This document shows positions 32,618 to 33,040 of a stretch of DNA of 33,040 nucleotides, piece after piece (within the stretch, counting starts at the first letter, position 1; each line of letters opens with the position of its first letter). This DNA is from Propionibacteriales bacterium. GTDB lineage: Bacteria; Actinomycetota; Actinomycetes; Propionibacteriales; Nocardioidaceae. The notes under the pieces were generated by a model, which was given only the letters and a program-made list of their open reading frames with translations, searched no databases and was not told the DNA's origin. Location of the stretch: NCBI GenBank assembly GCA_013821195.1, contig JACDHG010000006.1:1-33040 (forward strand), written 5' to 3'. The translations under genes were made by a program, and so were the position numbers.

Positions 32618-33040
32618 ATGGAGCACATCTGGTACGCCAGCTACGGCTCCAACATGTCTGCCCGCCGGTTCCACCACTACCTCCAGGGCGGTCGTCCCGA
32701 GGGAGCCAGCCGCGACTATCCCGGTGCTCGCAACACGAGCCTGCCGTCGGCTGTCGCCCCGGTCTCGCTGAGCGGCAGTGTGTTCTTCGCCTGGGAGTCC
32801 CCGACGTGGGGTGGAGGCATCGCCTTCTACGACGCGGAGGGAAGGGGTACGTCGTACGGGCGCGCCTACCTGCTCACCGCCGGCCAGTTCGCCGACGTGG
32901 CCGCGCAGGAGATGCACAGAGTCCCTGATACGGACCTCGACCTGACCGGCCTGTGGGCCAACGGTCACGCGGTGCTGGGCCCCGGCCGTTACGAGCGTCT
33001 GCTGGTGGTGGGCGAGCTGGGCGGCTCCCCGGTCGTGACG
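32618..33040 (+). CDS. Gamma-glutamylcyclotransferase-like protein (partial, 3' end beyond window)
   Basis: An open frame missing from the supplied track because it runs off the right edge; 141 codons were read by eye. It begins 'MEHIWYASYGSNMSARRF', where YASYGSN is the signature of gamma-glutamylcyclotransferase/AIG2-like folds, followed by 'YLQGGRPEGASRDYPGARN', 'FFAWESPTWGGGIAFYD' and 'LTAGQFADVAAQEMHR'. A GGGAGG ribosome site lies 7 bases before the ATG. Actinobacterial relatives are often mislabelled histone deacetylase. The activity is unproven. Confidence 0.8.
   Translation, partial: MEHIWYASYGSNMSARRFHHYLQGGRPEGASRDYPGARNTSLPSAVAPVSLSGSVFFAWESPTWGGGIAFYDAEGRGTSYGRAYLLTAGQFADVAAQEMHRVPDTDLDLTGLWANGHAVLGPGRYERLLVVGELGGSPVVT

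Overview
The window is a high-GC actinobacterial chromosome segment. The run pepN / Rv2466c-type DsbA-like oxidoreductase / rpiB / Fpg-Nei glycosylase, with tig further on, is the conserved actinobacterial order (Rv2464c to Rv2468c in Mycobacterium tuberculosis). RpiB and the thiol protein are of the actinobacterial type, and several genes start with GTG or overlap by GTGA/TGATG. Propionibacteriales (for example Nocardioidaceae) is a plausible guess, but the sequence alone does not prove it.

Layout. (1) 1-7.7 kb is housekeeping: a DUF5130 protein, pepN (minus), the DsbA-like protein, rpiB, nei, a membrane-bound SpoIIE/PP2C-type phosphatase, and the cysteine aminopeptidase pepC (minus). (2) 7.7-10.8 kb is accessory: three 51-bp tandem repeats, a decayed tyrosine recombinase, an ArsR-like regulator overlapping an MFS exporter, and tRNA-Gly(TCC). 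(3) 10.9-27.1 kb is a carbohydrate island: a ROK repressor and a glucosylglycerate-hydrolase-like GH63; a divergent ABC importer operon (lipoprotein binding protein, two permeases, an MDR dehydrogenase, no ATPase); a convergent pair of a ROK kinase and a class I mannose-6-phosphate-isomerase-like protein; a second GH63; an SGNH hydrolase; a Gfo/Idh/MocA oxidoreductase with a GH36 alpha-galactosidase; an AraC regulator; and a PhyH-type dioxygenase. (4) 27.4-31 kb returns to housekeeping: tRNA-Pro(TGG), a DUF402 protein, a lipoprotein, an ISL3 transposase scrap and tig. (5) 31-33 kb holds a collapsed serpin gene, a second 51-bp repeat array, a PAP2 phosphatase and the start of a gamma-glutamylcyclotransferase-like gene.

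How the island may work. Only the binding protein carries an export signal; both GH63 enzymes, the GH36 enzyme and the SGNH hydrolase appear cytoplasmic. The simplest reading is that a small intact glycoside is imported, cleaved inside the cell, and its sugar phosphorylated and isomerised, while the two oxidoreductases and the dioxygenase process the aglycone or a modified sugar. The ROK and AraC proteins are the likely sensors. The substrate is not known.

The most unusual non-coding signals are the 51-bp hairpin-forming repeats at two distant loci in opposite orientation, each beside a collapsed gene; two 20-bp palindromes spaced 21 bp apart in the ROK/ABC control region; a duplicated GH36 gene tail flanking the araC-phyH pair; and a perfect 8-bp inverted repeat around the probable tig -10 element.
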